NCBI GenBank assembly: GCA_021160155.1
Contig: JAGHDB010000074.1
Location: forward strand, 1-5,963
Direction of reading: 5' to 3'
Length of the DNA: 5,963 bases
Source of the DNA: Bacteroidales bacterium
GTDB taxonomy: Bacteria; Bacteroidota; Bacteroidia; Bacteroidales; UBA12481
In this document: positions 4,861 through 5,963 of the stretch, in pieces
How positions within the stretch are numbered: position 1 is the stretch's first letter
Layout: every line of letters begins with the position of its first letter
Notes under the pieces: model-generated
What the model saw: the letters and a program-made list of their open reading frames with translations, nothing else
What the model was told of the DNA's origin: nothing
The model's database searches: none
Translations under genes and position numbers: made by a program

Positions 4861-5963
4861 ATGAAATCTTTACGAAGCACAACCAGTACCTCCGGCCGAC
4901 GCATGGTCGGTGCACGCAGTTTGTGGAGAGCCAACGGAATGACGAGTGAACAATTCGGAAAACCGGTGATCGCCGTGGTGAACTCATTTTCGCAATTCGT
5001 GCCGGGTCATGTCCATCTGCACGAAGTGGGACAAATGGTTAAGGCAGAGATCGAAAAACTGGGTTGTTTTGCCCCTGAGTTCAACACCATTGCCATCGAC
5101 GACGGTATTGCGATGGGGCATGACGGGATGCTTTACTCCCTTCCTTCGCGTGAATTGATCGCCGATAGTGTCGAATATGTGGTAAATGCCCACCAGGCAG
5201 ATGCCATGATCTGTATCTCCAATTGTGATAAGATCACTCCCGGGATGATGATGGCGGCCATGCGGCTGAATATCCCGACGATCTTGGTTTCAGGAGGACC
5301 CATGGAAGCGGGTCAGCTTGGAGGCGATCATTATGACCTGGTGGATGTGATGGTAGCTGCCGGAGATCCTGCAGTGAGTGATGAATTCGTCAGTCAGTTA
5401 GAGCAAACTGCCTGTCCCACCTGCGGATCCTGCAGCGGGCTTTTTACCGCCAACTCCATGAACTCCCTGGCCGAAGCACTCGGACTGGCACTTCCGGGGA
5501 ACGGTACGGTAGTGGCGACACATAAAATCCGTAAAAATATGCTGCTTGAAGCAGCCCGGATGATTGTCCGTAATACTTTCAGATATTACCGTGACGGTGA
5601 TGTACGGGTTCTCCCGCGTCAGATCGCCAACCGGGAGGCTTTTCTGAATGCCATGAAAGTGGATATTGCAATGGGAGGATCCACCAACACCGTGCTCCAC
5701 CTGCTGGCGATTGCCCATGAGGGAGAGGTGAATTTTACCCTGGATGATATTGACCGTCTCTCCCGTGAAACGCCGAACCTTTGCAAGGTTGCACCCAGCT
5801 CAAAATATCACATGGAGGATGTCAACCGCGCCGGCGGGATTATCGGCATCATGGGCGAACTCTCACGACGAAACCTGCTGAATCCGGATGTGCACCGTGT
5901 GGATTATGATTCATTAGGTCAGGCGCTTAATCATTGGGATCTCCGTTCGCCGGATGCCTTGCC
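4861..5963 (+). CDS. ilvD: Dihydroxy-acid dehydratase IlvD (3' end outside window)
   Basis: IlvD removes water from 2,3-dihydroxy-isovalerate and 2,3-dihydroxy-3-methylvalerate, the third common step of valine and isoleucine synthesis, in the cytoplasm. The window holds 367 codons of a protein that is about 610 residues in the E. coli-type long form. Visible active-site features are D81 ([12 protein letters not shown]), C122-D123-K124 ([11 protein letters not shown], with K124 the lysine carbamylated to bind Mg2+) and C191 in CPTCGSCSG. These match the E. coli cluster and metal ligands C122, D81, D123, K124 and C195, allowing for a 4-residue gap. [15 protein letters not shown] and [19 protein letters not shown] are also family signatures. 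The start at 4861 aligns with known IlvD N-termini ([18 protein letters not shown]). The frame is intact to the window edge. Other ilv genes probably follow, but they are outside view. Confidence 0.97.
   Translation, partial: MKSLRSTTSTSGRRMVGARSLWRANGMTSEQFGKPVIAVVNSFSQFVPGHVHLHEVGQMVKAEIEKLGCFAPEFNTIAIDDGIAMGHDGMLYSLPSRELIADSVEYVVNAHQADAMICISNCDKITPGMMMAAMRLNIPTILVSGGPMEAGQLGGDHYDLVDVMVAAGDPAVSDEFVSQLEQTACPTCGSCSGLFTANSMNSLAEALGLALPGNGTVVATHKIRKNMLLEAARMIVRNTFRYYRDGDVRVLPRQIANREAFLNAMKVDIAMGGSTNTVLHLLAIAHEGEVNFTLDDIDRLSRETPNLCKVAPSSKYHMEDVNRAGGIIGIMGELSRRNLLNPDVHRVDYDSLGQALNHWDLRSPDAL

Noticed and set aside
4984..5193. Minus-strand open frame inside ilvD
   Set aside because: It lies wholly opposite the well-conserved ilvD frame and its translation shows no family features; it is a shadow.
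5398..5718. 106-residue minus-strand open frame inside ilvD
   Set aside because: It is antisense to the conserved CPTCGSCSG and [10 protein letters not shown] regions and has no recognisable domain; it is a shadow.

Overview
The window looks like chromosomal DNA of a Bacteroidota bacterium. The main evidence is the dihydroxy-acid dehydratase at the right edge: its ~600-residue-type form and its wording, such as EIEKLGCF and the [12 protein letters not shown] stretch, match what I remember of Bacteroides-type IlvD. In addition, most genes here start without a Shine-Dalgarno sequence, after A-rich or coupled leaders, which is common in that phylum. The assignment is by inference; no marker gene is present. 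I see no mobile element, CRISPR array, tRNA or rRNA.

Layout, left to right: (1) the last 46 codons of an unrecognised plus-strand gene (3-143). (2) Two tandem intrinsic terminators (about 108-176), both oriented for minus-strand transcription. (3) A small minus-strand membrane protein made of two tandem SPW-type repeats (175-495), with a strong AGGAGG ribosome binding site. (4) A 261-bp non-coding stretch (496-756) holding a near-consensus sigma-54 (-24/-12) promoter for the small gene, a perfect dyad over that promoter, and a second perfect 9-bp dyad about 126 bp upstream of the predicted start. (5) A tightly packed minus-strand operon read right to left: an iron-sulfur flavoprotein (4251-4817), a multi-TM GAF sensor histidine kinase (2151-4247) and an NtrC-family sigma-54 activator (757-2154). 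The gaps are 3 nt and a 4-nt overlap. (6) A 43-bp divergent gap, then ilvD on the plus strand (4861 to the window end, incomplete).

How the parts may work together: the kinase and activator are almost certainly cognate partners. The activator needs sigma-54, and the best sigma-54-like promoter I can see lies just downstream of the operon, in front of the SPW-repeat gene, with a dyad at typical enhancer distance. A testable model is that the kinase senses a membrane or redox signal, phosphorylates the regulator, and the regulator switches on the small membrane protein. The co-transcribed iron-sulfur flavoprotein may supply or report the redox cue. The kinase-regulator architecture resembles the PrsK/PrsR pair of exosortase/PEP-CTERM systems, but no exosortase gene lies in this window.
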